Source: Acidobacteriaceae bacterium KBS 83
GTDB taxonomy: Bacteria > Acidobacteriota > Terriglobia > Terriglobales > Acidobacteriaceae
Direction of reading: 5' to 3'
Length of the DNA stretch: 64,000 nucleotides
Assembly: GCA_000381585.1 (NCBI GenBank)
Contig: KB906739.1
Coordinates: 62,001-126,000, forward strand
This document shows, piece by piece, positions 43,603-51,621 of the stretch (position 1 is the stretch's first letter; each line of letters opens with the position of its first letter). The notes under the pieces are model-generated. The model saw nothing but the letters and a program-made list of their open reading frames with translations. It searched no databases and had not been told where the DNA came from. A program made the position numbers and the translations under genes.

Positions 43603-44418
43603 ATGACAGCCCAACCGATTTTTTTCGCGATCCTCCTGCTCTTTCAGGGCGACGACCAGGGCGCACCCGTGCCGCCTCCCCATTCCAGCAGCAACGCCGT
43701 TCTCGAGATGCTCCGGGCGAGCGGGCCTATCGCCCTGACGGTCCTCGGACTTCTCGCCCTTGCCAGTCTCTTCTCCTGGGCCATCATCCTTGGCAAGTGG
43801 ATCGGGTTTCGCCGCGCCCGCAGCCAGAGCCGAGCCTTCCTTCGCGCCTTTCGCAAGGCGGCGCGGTTGCAGGAGATCGGTGCCGTCTCTGAGCAATACA
43901 AGCCCAGTCCGCTGGTCAACGTATTTGACGAGGTCTACGAGACGTACCGCCGCCAGACCGGAGGATACGGGCCGCCGCGCAACATCACCGCTCTTGAACG
44001 CACGGCCCAGTCAGCATCGAGCGAAGCTCTCACCTTCATGGAACAGCGCCTGACCTGGCTGGCTACCATCGGCGCCATCTCGCCGTTTATCGGCCTCTTC
44101 GGCACCATCATGGGCATCGTGGATGCATTCCACGGTCTGGGTACCGCAGGCGCCGCGACGTTGCGCGCCGTTGCTCCCGGCGTCTCCGAAGCGCTGATCA
44201 CCACTGCCGCGGGCCTGGTCGTCGCCGTCCCGGCAGTCGTCGCTTACAACCAGTTCTCAGCCCGCATCCGCGAATTCGGCTCGCGCATGGATGACTTCGC
44301 CCGCGAACTGCTGAACAGCATGGAAGAGATCACGCTCCGTCCGCAGCAGGATCCACTGGAACGCGAACGCGCGGGTCAGCGCGAAGTAATGCAGGAGCCC
44401 GGCCGTGGCGTTTACTGA
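43603..44418 (+). CDS. tolQ: TolQ/ExbB-type proton channel protein
   Basis: The 271-residue inner membrane protein has three transmembrane segments: LTVLGLLALASLFSWAIILG, then after a cytoplasmic loop LATIGAISPFIGLFGTIMGI and ITTAAGLVVAVPAVVAYN. These match TolQ/ExbB/MotA. With TolR it uses the proton motive force to energise TolA. ATG 43603 is chosen over 43549 because of AAAGAG and the position of the first helix. It is the first gene of a canonical tol-pal cluster, diverging from recN, and overlaps tolR by 14 bp. Confidence 0.93.
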   Translation: MTAQPIFFAILLLFQGDDQGAPVPPPHSSSNAVLEMLRASGPIALTVLGLLALASLFSWAIILGKWIGFRRARSQSRAFLRAFRKAARLQEIGAVSEQYKPSPLVNVFDEVYETYRRQTGGYGPPRNITALERTAQSASSEALTFMEQRLTWLATIGAISPFIGLFGTIMGIVDAFHGLGTAGAATLRAVAPGVSEALITTAAGLVVAVPAVVAYNQFSARIREFGSRMDDFARELLNSMEEITLRPQQDPLERERAGQREVMQEPGRGVY

Positions 44419-44833
44419 CTCGAGCGGTCGCACCAAGTCGGCCCTCGCGGACATCAACATCACTCCGCTGGTGGACGTCGTGCTGGTGCTGCTCGTCATC
44501 TTTATGCTCACCGCGCCCGTGCTGCAGTCAGGCATCGATGTAGCTGTGCCCAAGACGCGAACTGTCCGCGAAGCCACCGAACAGCACGAAGTCATCACCA
44601 TCGATCGCGATCAGCGCGTTTTTCTCGGCGACCATCCCATCAACGTCAACGAGATCCCGGCACGTCTGCGCCAGCCGAACACCGATCCATCGAAGCAGAT
44701 CGTTTACTTGCGCGCCGATGAGCGCGTCCCCTTCGGCGCCTTTGCCTCCGTGATGGACGCCGTCAAGCAGGCTGGCATCACAAATGTCTCGATCGTGACC
44801 CAGCCTCTCACCAACGCCCCAGGTCAGAAGTAG
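44405..44833 (+). CDS. tolR: TolR/ExbD-type protein
   Basis: The 142-residue protein has a short cytoplasmic start, a single transmembrane helix with the essential Asp (ADINITPLVDVVLVLLVIFML), and a periplasmic domain ending PFGAFASVMDAVKQAGITNVSIV, the layout of ExbD/TolR. The start is GTG overlapping tolQ. It forms the stator complex with TolQ and drives TolA. Confidence 0.93.
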   Translation: MAFTDSSGRTKSALADINITPLVDVVLVLLVIFMLTAPVLQSGIDVAVPKTRTVREATEQHEVITIDRDQRVFLGDHPINVNEIPARLRQPNTDPSKQIVYLRADERVPFGAFASVMDAVKQAGITNVSIVTQPLTNAPGQK

Positions 44834-44841
44834 GAGCAGGG

Positions 44842-45657
44842 ATGCCGCTGGACGTCGAAGAGCGATATGAACGACGCGCACCGTTCGGTGTGCCCTTCGC
44901 GGAGTCCTTTGGCCTGCATCTGCTGGTCGTCGGTGCGCTCGTCTCCTCGGTCTGGCTGCACAGCCGCATTCGCGGCAACGAATGGGGACAGAACCTCGAT
45001 GGCGCCATCCAGGCCAATCTGGTATCAAATGCACCTTCCATCCCGCTTCCGCAGACACAGAAGCCGACCGACAACGTCCTGGCAACGGAGAACCCAAGTC
45101 CCGCTCCCGCGATCGAGAAGGAGCAGACACTGCCCGCTCCGGATCTCAAGGCCATTCCGATCCCGGTGAAGCAGCCGCCAAAGAAAGAACCGCCGCCGAA
45201 GAAGGAAGTTCAGCCGAAGCAGGAGCAGAAGCATCCGCAACAGCAACAGCAGCCGAAGGATCGCGCGAATTTCGGCGAGCAGCAAGCCTCCAGCCTGCCC
45301 CGATCCAGCGCACAGCAGCAGGAGCAGGCGCCTGCCGCACCAATATCAGTCACCGGTGGCGGCGGCTTCCGCTTCCCCTACTATGTGGCAATCATTCAGC
45401 GCAAAACGCAGGAAAACTGGCTGAAGCAAGAGGTGGATCCCTCCACCCCGAGCGGCGCCAAGGCGTACATCTACTTCTCCATCTCGCGCGAAGGGGCCCC
45501 GTCCGACATCAAGGTCGGAGAATCCAGTGGTTCAGCATCACTCGATCAGTCGTGTTTGCACGCGGTTCAGCGCGTTGACAGTTACGGTCCACTTCCAGCT
45601 GCCTACAACGGCTCATCGTTGCAGGTGTCTTATTATTGTGAATTCACAGGTCGCTGA
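44842..45657 (+). CDS. tolA: TonB/TolA-type energy transducer
   Basis: The 271-residue protein has one N-terminal membrane helix (LHLLVVGALVSSVWLHS), a long Pro/Lys/Gln-rich periplasmic linker (KKEPPPKKEVQPKQEQKHPQ) and a C-terminal TonB/TolA-like domain (FPYYVAIIQRKTQENWLK, SISREGAPSDIKV). The position between tolR and tolB identifies it as the TolA equivalent, though the C-terminal fold is of TonB type by eye. GGAG is six bases before the ATG. Confidence 0.88.
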   Translation: MPLDVEERYERRAPFGVPFAESFGLHLLVVGALVSSVWLHSRIRGNEWGQNLDGAIQANLVSNAPSIPLPQTQKPTDNVLATENPSPAPAIEKEQTLPAPDLKAIPIPVKQPPKKEPPPKKEVQPKQEQKHPQQQQQPKDRANFGEQQASSLPRSSAQQQEQAPAAPISVTGGGGFRFPYYVAIIQRKTQENWLKQEVDPSTPSGAKAYIYFSISREGAPSDIKVGESSGSASLDQSCLHAVQRVDSYGPLPAAYNGSSLQVSYYCEFTGR

Positions 45658-45674
45658 CGGAGATCAACCCCCAA

Positions 45675-47033
45675 GTGAAAATATCCAGATCGATGCAACT
45701 GTGGCGCTACCTATACTGCGCCATCCCCTCTTTGCTTCTTCTGCCATTTGCCCCGTCAGCCCATGCCCAGGACTGGGTAAGGACCGGCTCCAACCTCGGC
45801 GTCGAAAAGATCCGCATGGCGGCCGCCGACTTCAAACCGAACTCTCCCGATCCGCAGACCCCGGTTCTCAAAACGACCTTCGATAACACTCTCTATAACG
45901 ACCTGGCGAACGCCGGCATCTTCGACATGGTTGCAAAAGCTCTCGCGCCGGCGGTCACTCCTGCAGCCCCTGCGGAAGTGAACTTGGCGCAGTGGTCTGC
46001 TGCGCCCGCGAATGCGGCGATGCTCGCGCTGGGCTCTCTTGCTGTGCAGGGCGGCCGCATCAATGTCAGCGGCTATCTCATCGACGTCAAGGAAGCCGGC
46101 GCGCCCGCGATCGTCGGCAAACAGTACGGCGAAGTCGCCACGCAGGACAACGCCCGGCTGATCGCTCACAAGTTCGCCGACGAGATCATCCTGCGGCTCG
46201 GCGGCGGCGTGAACGGAATCGCCGAAACCAAGATCTACTACGTCTCCTCCCGCTCCGGCGTGAAGGAGATCTGGGCCATGGACTACGACGGCCAGGGCGA
46301 ACACGCGATCACGCATCTCGGCGAGGTCTCGCTCTCGCCCCACGTTTCGCCGGACAACAGCCGCGTGGCCTTCGCCTCGCTCGGCAGGACCGGCTGGACG
46401 ATCCGTATGTACTCGCTCGTGCTGGGTCGCATGGTCAGCTTCCCGTCGCCGGGTGGCACCACAATTTCACCCGCATGGTCGGCGGACGGCGCGCATATCG
46501 CCTTCTCGTCAGACCGCTCTGGCGATCCGGAGATCTGGGTCTCCGATGCAAACGGTGGCGGAGCCCATCGCGTGACCACATTCCGCGGGCCGGACGTCTC
46601 GCCCTGCTGGAACCCCAAGAGCAACAGCCAGCTCGCCTGGGTAAGCGGGCGTACCGGCCTGCCGCAGATCTACACCATGGAGGCCGACGGAGCGAACGTC
46701 CAGCGGCTCACGGATGGTGGTTACGCCACTTCCCCATCCTGGTCGCCCAACGGGCAGTTCCTCGTCTTCGCGTGGGACCGCAAGTATGGTCCGGGCGCTC
46801 CGGGCAACCAGGACATCTACGTCATGGATATTGCCAGCAAACGCTGGGTGCAGCTCACGCACGATGCCGGACGAAACGACTTTCCTTCCTGGGCACCGGA
46901 CGGCCGCCATATCGTCTTTGAACGGCAAACGGGCCGTCAGCTCGAGATATGGTCCATGCTGGCCGACGGCACACAGCAGCATGCACTCACGCACGATGGA
47001 AACAACACAATGCCGGGCTGGAGCTGGAAATAA
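45675..47033 (+). CDS. tolB: Periplasmic Tol-Pal propeller protein TolB
   Basis: The 452-residue protein has a signal peptide (YLYCAIPSLLLLPFAPSAHAQ), an N-terminal TolB domain (about residues 30-170) and a six-bladed propeller with repeats such as VSPDNSRVAFASLG, WSADGAHIAFSSDRSGDPEIW, WSPNGQFLVFAWD and WAPDGRHIVFER. It binds Pal and outer membrane porins. Start GTG 45675 has GGAG 12 bases earlier; ATG 45693 is an alternative. It precedes pal by 163 bp. Confidence 0.93.
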   Translation: MKISRSMQLWRYLYCAIPSLLLLPFAPSAHAQDWVRTGSNLGVEKIRMAAADFKPNSPDPQTPVLKTTFDNTLYNDLANAGIFDMVAKALAPAVTPAAPAEVNLAQWSAAPANAAMLALGSLAVQGGRINVSGYLIDVKEAGAPAIVGKQYGEVATQDNARLIAHKFADEIILRLGGGVNGIAETKIYYVSSRSGVKEIWAMDYDGQGEHAITHLGEVSLSPHVSPDNSRVAFASLGRTGWTIRMYSLVLGRMVSFPSPGGTTISPAWSADGAHIAFSSDRSGDPEIWVSDANGGGAHRVTTFRGPDVSPCWNPKSNSQLAWVSGRTGLPQIYTMEADGANVQRLTDGGYATSPSWSPNGQFLVFAWDRKYGPGAPGNQDIYVMDIASKRWVQLTHDAGRNDFPSWAPDGRHIVFERQTGRQLEIWSMLADGTQQHALTHDGNNTMPGWSWK

Positions 47034-47142
47034 ATCGCATGGAACAGACCGCGCGTGTGTGTAACCCGGAACAAGTTGATTACCTGCAGATGTTTGCGAT
47101 CCTGCCGGAAATGGTATTGCAGACGGTAACGATCGAGCTTTC

Positions 47143-47164
47143 GCGGCCCGGCCGATTTGGCCGC
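47143..47164 (+). terminator. GC-rich hairpin between tolB and pal
   Basis: GCGGCC (47143-47148) pairs with GGCCGC (47159-47164) around a 10-base loop; a T-run begins 8 bases later at 47172. It could attenuate read-through into pal. Confidence 0.4.
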
Positions 47165-47196
47165 ACTTAATGTTTTTGACTGAGGAGAAAAGACCT

Positions 47197-47958
47197 GTGA
47201 ATTCGCTTCCTGTTCGGACCTGGAACTTCCGCCGCCGTGCGGCATCCTGCCTGGCTGTCCTTGCGATCGCCGCAATTGCCGGGTGCGGCAAGAAGCATGC
47301 GCCGCCACCCCCGCCGCCACCGCCACCCGCTGAGACCGGTGCGGCGCCCACGGCCACCATCGCTGCAACGCCGGATAACATCAATCCCGGCGACAAGGTG
47401 ATCCTTACCTGGAAGACCACCGATGCGACCGATGTGTCCATCGACGGCATCGGAGCCGTGCCCTCTTCTGGCACGCAGACAGTGTCGCCAACGCAAACGA
47501 CGGACTATCACCTGGTTGCACGCGGTCTCGGCGGCTCGACCGACGCGTCAGCGCACGTCACAGTTGCCGGAGCTTCAACCACCGGCGACCTCAGTGGCGA
47601 GACCGTGGATGATGCCACCTTCCACAGCAATGTCACCGATATCTTCTACGACTACGACAGCTATGACATCAATCCGCAATCGCAGACGGTCGTGTCGAAG
47701 GATGCCGCTTTCCTCGCGTCTCATCCCAAGCTCAAGATCGTGATCGGCGGCTACTGCGACGCGCGTGGATCGACCGAATACAACCTCGCTCTTGGAGAGA
47801 ACCGCGCCAACGCGGCCAAACAGGCGCTGATATCTGCGGGCGTGAGCCCGGACCGTATCCGCACCGTCTCCTATGGCAAGGAAAAGCAGTTCTGCACCGA
47901 AGCGAACGAGCAGTGCTACCAGCAGAACCGCCGTGCTGGATTCTCTGTCGATCGATAA
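47197..47958 (+). CDS. pal: Peptidoglycan-associated lipoprotein (OmpA-like domain) Pal
   Basis: The preferred start is GTG 47197, with GAGGAG 10 bases upstream, giving 253 residues; an in-frame ATG at 47170 has no ribosome site. A lipobox (AIAIAGC) predicts acylation of Cys and outer membrane anchoring. Next come a run of prolines (nine in a row), an Ig-like module (TATIAATPDNINPGDKVILT to about residue 130), and the C-terminal OmpA domain (SYDINPQSQTVVSKDAAFL, GYCDARGSTEYNLALGENRA) that binds peptidoglycan. The Ig-like insertion makes it longer than enterobacterial Pal. Confidence 0.93.
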   Translation: MNSLPVRTWNFRRRAASCLAVLAIAAIAGCGKKHAPPPPPPPPPAETGAAPTATIAATPDNINPGDKVILTWKTTDATDVSIDGIGAVPSSGTQTVSPTQTTDYHLVARGLGGSTDASAHVTVAGASTTGDLSGETVDDATFHSNVTDIFYDYDSYDINPQSQTVVSKDAAFLASHPKLKIVIGGYCDARGSTEYNLALGENRANAAKQALISAGVSPDRIRTVSYGKEKQFCTEANEQCYQQNRRAGFSVDR

Positions 47959-47996
47959 CGGCTCAGTAGCAAAACAGTCCTAGTGCCGAATTAATT

Positions 47997-48036
47997 AAGG
48001 GGCAGCGTGACCAGGCCGGTCGTGCTGCCCCTTCTT
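47997..48036 (+). terminator. Intrinsic terminator after pal
   Basis: Stem AAGGGGCAGC (47997-48006) / GCTGCCCCTT (48024-48033) with an inner GACC/GGTC pair, followed by cttatg. It separates pal from cpoB, which may therefore have its own promoter. Confidence 0.75.
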
Positions 48037-48091
48037 ATGCAACAAAACGACTAAAATGAACGGGAGTTCAAAGGCTCTTTCGAGGCTTCAC

Positions 48092-49024
48092 ATGCGTAAA
48101 TCGCTCCTTCCCGCCGCTGCCGTTCTCCTGCTCACTATTACCGGCCTGCCTCCGCGCGCCCACGCAGTGGCCAAGGAAATCATAGAGTTGCAGACCCAGG
48201 TTTCACAGCTCCAAGACCTGATCACCCAGATGAAACAGTCGAACGATGAGCGCATGGGCGTTCTGCTCCACATGGTGCAGCAGAATGTCGACAGCATCTC
48301 GCGTATGACAACCCAGGTAAATACCATGCAGCAGGCCATGTCATCGCAGAACGAGAACCAGCAGCTGTCCGGCCAGATGCAGGCTCTCAATGACTCGGTC
48401 GATGAGCTGAAGACGCGCATCGGCAAACTGGATACCACCCTGCAATCGATCCAGGCGCAAATGCAAAACGTACAGAATCAACCCGCCACCGGCGCCATGC
48501 AGCCCGCCGGTCCGGCCCCGACCGGCCCCAATGGAATGGCCAACAGCGCTCCTCCTGCCGGTAGCGCTACCCCACCCCAGGCGCCTGCGAACGATGGCGG
48601 AAACCTGCCGGCACCACCCCTGCAGCAGACCTACCAGGCCGCCCTGCGCGATTACAACTCCGCCAAATACGACCTCTCCAACTCCGAATTCAGCGATGTG
48701 ATCAAGTACTATCCCCAGGACGATCTTGCGGGAAACGCGCACTTCTACATGGGTGAAATCGCCTACCGGCAGGGCAAGTACTCTCAGGCCGTAAAGCAGT
48801 ATGACGTAGTGCTCGAGCAGTTTGCCGGCAACCCGAAGGCGCCGGCCGCACAACTGCGCAAGGGCGAATCGCTGCTGCAAACCCAGCAGCGCGACGCAGG
48901 TGCCCAGGAGCTGCGTTCACTGATCCAGCGTTATCCACAGACCCCCGAAGCGGCTGAAGCACGCAGCAAGCTCAATGGCATGGGTATCCGCATCAATCCG
49001 AAGCCAACTGCGTATCACCAATAG
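48092..49024 (+). CDS. cpoB: Tol-Pal associated coiled-coil/TPR protein CpoB (YbgF)
   Basis: Start ATG 48092 (GAGG upstream, directly before the signal peptide KSLLPAAAVLLLTITGLPPRA) gives 310 residues. The N-terminal coiled coil (EIIELQTQVSQLQDLITQM and onwards to about residue 130) trimerises in family members, a Pro/Ala-rich linker follows, and the C-terminal TPR domain (YQAALRDYNSAKYDLSNSEF, GEIAYRQGKYSQAVKQY, LIQRYPQTPEAAEARSKL) completes the usual layout. It coordinates Tol-Pal with peptidoglycan synthesis. Confidence 0.93.
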   Translation: MRKSLLPAAAVLLLTITGLPPRAHAVAKEIIELQTQVSQLQDLITQMKQSNDERMGVLLHMVQQNVDSISRMTTQVNTMQQAMSSQNENQQLSGQMQALNDSVDELKTRIGKLDTTLQSIQAQMQNVQNQPATGAMQPAGPAPTGPNGMANSAPPAGSATPPQAPANDGGNLPAPPLQQTYQAALRDYNSAKYDLSNSEFSDVIKYYPQDDLAGNAHFYMGEIAYRQGKYSQAVKQYDVVLEQFAGNPKAPAAQLRKGESLLQTQQRDAGAQELRSLIQRYPQTPEAAEARSKLNGMGIRINPKPTAYHQ

Positions 49025-49049
49025 AAGAGCCCGCGCATCCAATCGAATC

Positions 49050-49241
49050 ATGACCAAAGAACACGATAGTGACGGGCGCAAAGGCGTCACCGAGGAAGAA
49101 TCCCCCCGGGCCACCAAAAGCCGTCCATCCATCGCGGGCCAGCTTGGCCACCGCACTTCCGACACCGAAGTAAAAGACAACGACAGCGACTTCCCCGGGC
49201 CTGGCGCCAGGGGAGAACACTCCGGCGAGCGGGGCAGTTGA
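49050..49241 (+). CDS. Small acidic/charged protein, probably disordered
   Basis: An ATG at 49050 opens 63 residues rich in Asp, Glu, Ser, Arg and Gly (TKEHDSDGRKGVTEEESPRA, then GQLGHRTSDTEVKDNDSDF, PGARGEHSGERGS). There is no hydrophobic segment. It resembles small charged proteins I recall from acidobacteria, where GHR.....VKD.DSDFP.PG is repeated, but I cannot confirm the family. The frame starts 25 bp after cpoB and ends just before the composite element B. The codon use looks coding-like, but confidence is limited. Confidence 0.55.
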   Translation: MTKEHDSDGRKGVTEEESPRATKSRPSIAGQLGHRTSDTEVKDNDSDFPGPGARGEHSGERGS

Positions 49242-49302
49242 TCCGCCGTTCGCGACATCAGTTCGCAAACATCAGCTCGCGATCCCATGTCAGGAACCCG
49301 CC

Positions 49303-49615
49303 CGCAGAAAGCTGCCAGATTTATCGCGTCAACCGGATAGACTGGAAATAGGACAAACTTCGGCTACCCCGAAATCCTGCCATCCCGATGAGACCCTCGC
49401 AAAACGCCACCATTGCGGTGGCGTTTTCGCTTCTCTGGGGTGGAGTACCCGATGGCGACGCATAGGAGGAGCGACTGACGCAACGCTAAGTCCATTGGCT
49501 GGACATATTTACGCGTAACTCCAATGGATGGACATATTTAGGCATCGGAAGACCACCCAACTTCTTGATTCTGTTGCCTTCCACCGAGGCCTCCGGCACC
49601 GGAGGGGGGAGGGGG
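49303..49615 (+). repeat. Composite intergenic element, copy B
   Basis: This second copy of the 14161-14437 element lies in the 424-bp convergent gap between the small charged gene and the GT2. It has the box (49303-49353, cgcagaaagctgccagat ... tagactggaaatagg), an extra small hairpin CTTCGG..CCGAA, the main hairpin AAAACGCCACC/GGTGGCGTTTT (49401-49411/49417-49427), two 21-bp units (49491-49511 and 49520-49540; 19 of 21 identical; 29 bp apart) and the palindrome CCTCCGG/CCGGAGG running into GGGGGGAGGGGG (49590-49615). No ORF is present. Confidence 0.75.
49401..49431 (+). terminator. Hairpin within composite element B
   Basis: Perfect 11-bp stem AAAACGCCACC/GGTGGCGTTTT with a 5-base loop, followed by cgcttctc. 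The arms match the hairpin of copy A almost exactly. Confidence 0.6.
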
Positions 49616-49665
49616 TAGTCACGTTACCAGCTAGTCCTTCGCGTGGCGAAGGGCGTGCCCTGAAC

Positions 49666-50448
49666 TCACCGTAGAAGTGGCCCCGTGGTGGGAAGGCGGC
49701 AGTCTTCTCTGTCGTCGAGAAATGCCGGGTGAGCCAGCCCCCATCTCTTGAACACGAATTGGAGCGCGGTCTTCAACACACCCACTCCATACACAACACT
49801 GCGTTTGAAGTTGATCGAGGACGCATCCTCAAAGTATTTGGTCGGGCAGGAGATTTCGCCGATCCGGAAGCCGAAATATGCGGCCTGAACGATGATCTGA
49901 TTGTCGAAGACAAAATCATCCGAACAACAGAGCAATGGAAGGCGCTCAATCACCGCACGGCTCCATGCTCGATAGCCGGTGTGGTACTCGGATAGCTTCT
50001 GCCCGATCAGCAGGTTCTGCATTAGCGTCAGGAAGCGGTTCGATATGTACTTGTAGAGCGGCATGCCGCCCCGGAGCGCCCCGTTTCCCAGAATGCGCGA
50101 AGCCAGTACGCAATCGTATTGGTCGTAGGCAATCATCGATGCCATGGCGGTCACCAGTAGCGGGGTGTACTGATAATCCGGATGCAGCATGACGACAATG
50201 TCCGCGCCTCTTTGAAGCGCCGCCTCATAGCAGGTCTTCTGGTTGGCCCCGTATCCCCGGTTCCTGTCATGCCGGATCACGTGGAGACCGAGCTTCTGAG
50301 CAAGCGCCGCAGTGTTATCAGCACTTGCGTCGTCAGTCAAAATGATGTCGTCAACGATCTCTAGCGGAATCTCATCCACTGTTCGTTGAACGGTCTTCGC
50401 GGCGTTATAAGCAGGTAGGACGACTGCAATCTTGCGGTTGTTGAGCAT
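49666..50448 (-). CDS. Family 2 glycosyltransferase
   Basis: The 260-residue protein (start at ATG 50448; the frame extends further to 50520) is a soluble or peripherally bound GT2 of the dolichol-phosphate mannose synthase type: IAVVLPAYNAAKTVQRTV, IILTDDASADNTAAL, then RGYGANQKTCYEAAL and a DxD-like HPDYQYTPLLV. The C-terminus lacks membrane helices. It probably transfers a sugar from a nucleotide to a polyprenyl phosphate or similar, but the donor and acceptor are unknown. It lies 109 bp downstream of the 2-oxoacid oxidoreductase operon on the same strand and convergent with the small gene. Confidence 0.88.
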   Translation of the reverse strand: MLNNRKIAVVLPAYNAAKTVQRTVDEIPLEIVDDIILTDDASADNTAALAQKLGLHVIRHDRNRGYGANQKTCYEAALQRGADIVVMLHPDYQYTPLLVTAMASMIAYDQYDCVLASRILGNGALRGGMPLYKYISNRFLTLMQNLLIGQKLSEYHTGYRAWSRAVIERLPLLCCSDDFVFDNQIIVQAAYFGFRIGEISCPTKYFEDASSINFKRSVVYGVGVLKTALQFVFKRWGLAHPAFLDDREDCRLPTTGPLLR

Positions 50449-50557
50449 GCGGATCGATGAACGGTACGAGAAAACACTTCGAGAATACAGGGAACCGCTG
50501 CACGCCGGCATTGCGGGCATATTCAGCCGCTAGCCGCGACAGCGATCCCCGGGGCCC

Positions 50558-51619
50558 TTAGCGCATCCTCTGCATCACGTCATCAAGCACGGATTTCGGT
50601 GGCCGCACTCGCGATTCGGGCAGCGTCGCAAGCGGTTCTTCGACCAGGTTCAACAAATCGGTGAAGCTGGGCTTCTGCGTGTCGATATAGAAGATACCCG
50701 TGAGCACTTCGCCCCTCTGCTGGGCGTCCATCAGCGAGCTGACAGCGCGAATGCGATCGGTGGGATTGTAATCCTCGTGCAGTTTGCGCAACCGCAGATG
50801 CGAGCCATCATGCATCTCGACGTCATAGGTCGAGCCGGCATCGTAGTCGATCGCGATGTCTTCGAAATGTGGCACAAAGCCAACTTCGGAGATGGCCTCC
50901 TCATGCTCCTGCATGTACTTGTAGCTCTTGGTCGAGCCTTCGTGGTCATTGAAGGTGACGCAAGGTGAAATGACATCGAGAAGCACGGTGCCCTTGTGAG
51001 CGATCGCTGCCTTGATCATGGCAAGCAATTGCTTCTTGTCGCCAGAAAAGGAGCGCCCAATGAAAGTGGCGCCCAATTCAATGGCGAGGGTGCAGGTATC
51101 GATAGGAGGCAGATCATTGATCACGCCCGTCTTGAGCTTCGAACCGATATCAGCGGTGGCGGAGAACTGGCCCTTGGTCAACCCATACACACCATTGTTC
51201 TCGATGATGTAGATCATCGGCAGATTGCGCCGAAGCAAATGCACAAACTGCCCCATGCCGATCGAGACCGTGTCGCCGTCGCCGGAGACGCCGATCGCCT
51301 TCATCGTGTGATTGCCCAGCAGAGCGCCTGTAGCCACGGCGGGCATGCGACCATGCACACTGTTGAATCCGTGCGAGCGGCTCATGAAAAACGCCGGGCT
51401 CTTCGATGAACAGCCAATGCCGGAGAGCTTCATGACGCGCTCGGGCTTTACGCCCATTTCGTAGAAGGCGTCAATGATTCGCTCGGAAATGGCATTATGG
51501 CCGCAGCCAGCGCATAGGTTGGTTTTGCCGCCACGATATTCGAGAATTGGGAGACCGAGACGATTCGTCTTGGGCGCCGGGGCGGGCTTCGGTGTCGGAG
51601 TCGTGGGTGTGGTCGCCAT
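50558..51619 (-). CDS. korB: 2-oxoacid:ferredoxin oxidoreductase, beta (TPP) subunit
   Basis: The 353-residue subunit carries the thiamine diphosphate site: NLCAGCGHNAISERIIDAFYE, GIGCSSKSPAFF and GDGDTVSIGMGQF, followed by NGVYGLTKGQFSAT. It starts with ATG 2 bp after the alpha subunit stop. With the alpha subunit it would oxidise 2-oxoglutarate (or pyruvate or a branched 2-oxoacid) to the acyl-CoA, reducing ferredoxin. The exact substrate is not readable from the sequence; kor is used because the alpha/beta layout is that of two-subunit KorAB. Confidence 0.9.
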   Translation of the reverse strand: MATTPTTPTPKPAPAPKTNRLGLPILEYRGGKTNLCAGCGHNAISERIIDAFYEMGVKPERVMKLSGIGCSSKSPAFFMSRSHGFNSVHGRMPAVATGALLGNHTMKAIGVSGDGDTVSIGMGQFVHLLRRNLPMIYIIENNGVYGLTKGQFSATADIGSKLKTGVINDLPPIDTCTLAIELGATFIGRSFSGDKKQLLAMIKAAIAHKGTVLLDVISPCVTFNDHEGSTKSYKYMQEHEEAISEVGFVPHFEDIAIDYDAGSTYDVEMHDGSHLRLRKLHEDYNPTDRIRAVSSLMDAQQRGEVLTGIFYIDTQKPSFTDLLNLVEEPLATLPESRVRPPKSVLDDVMQRMR

Positions 51620-51621
51620 GA

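Noticed and set aside
49491-49540. CRISPR-like array
   Set aside because: Only two units separated by eight bases; no spacers and no cas genes.
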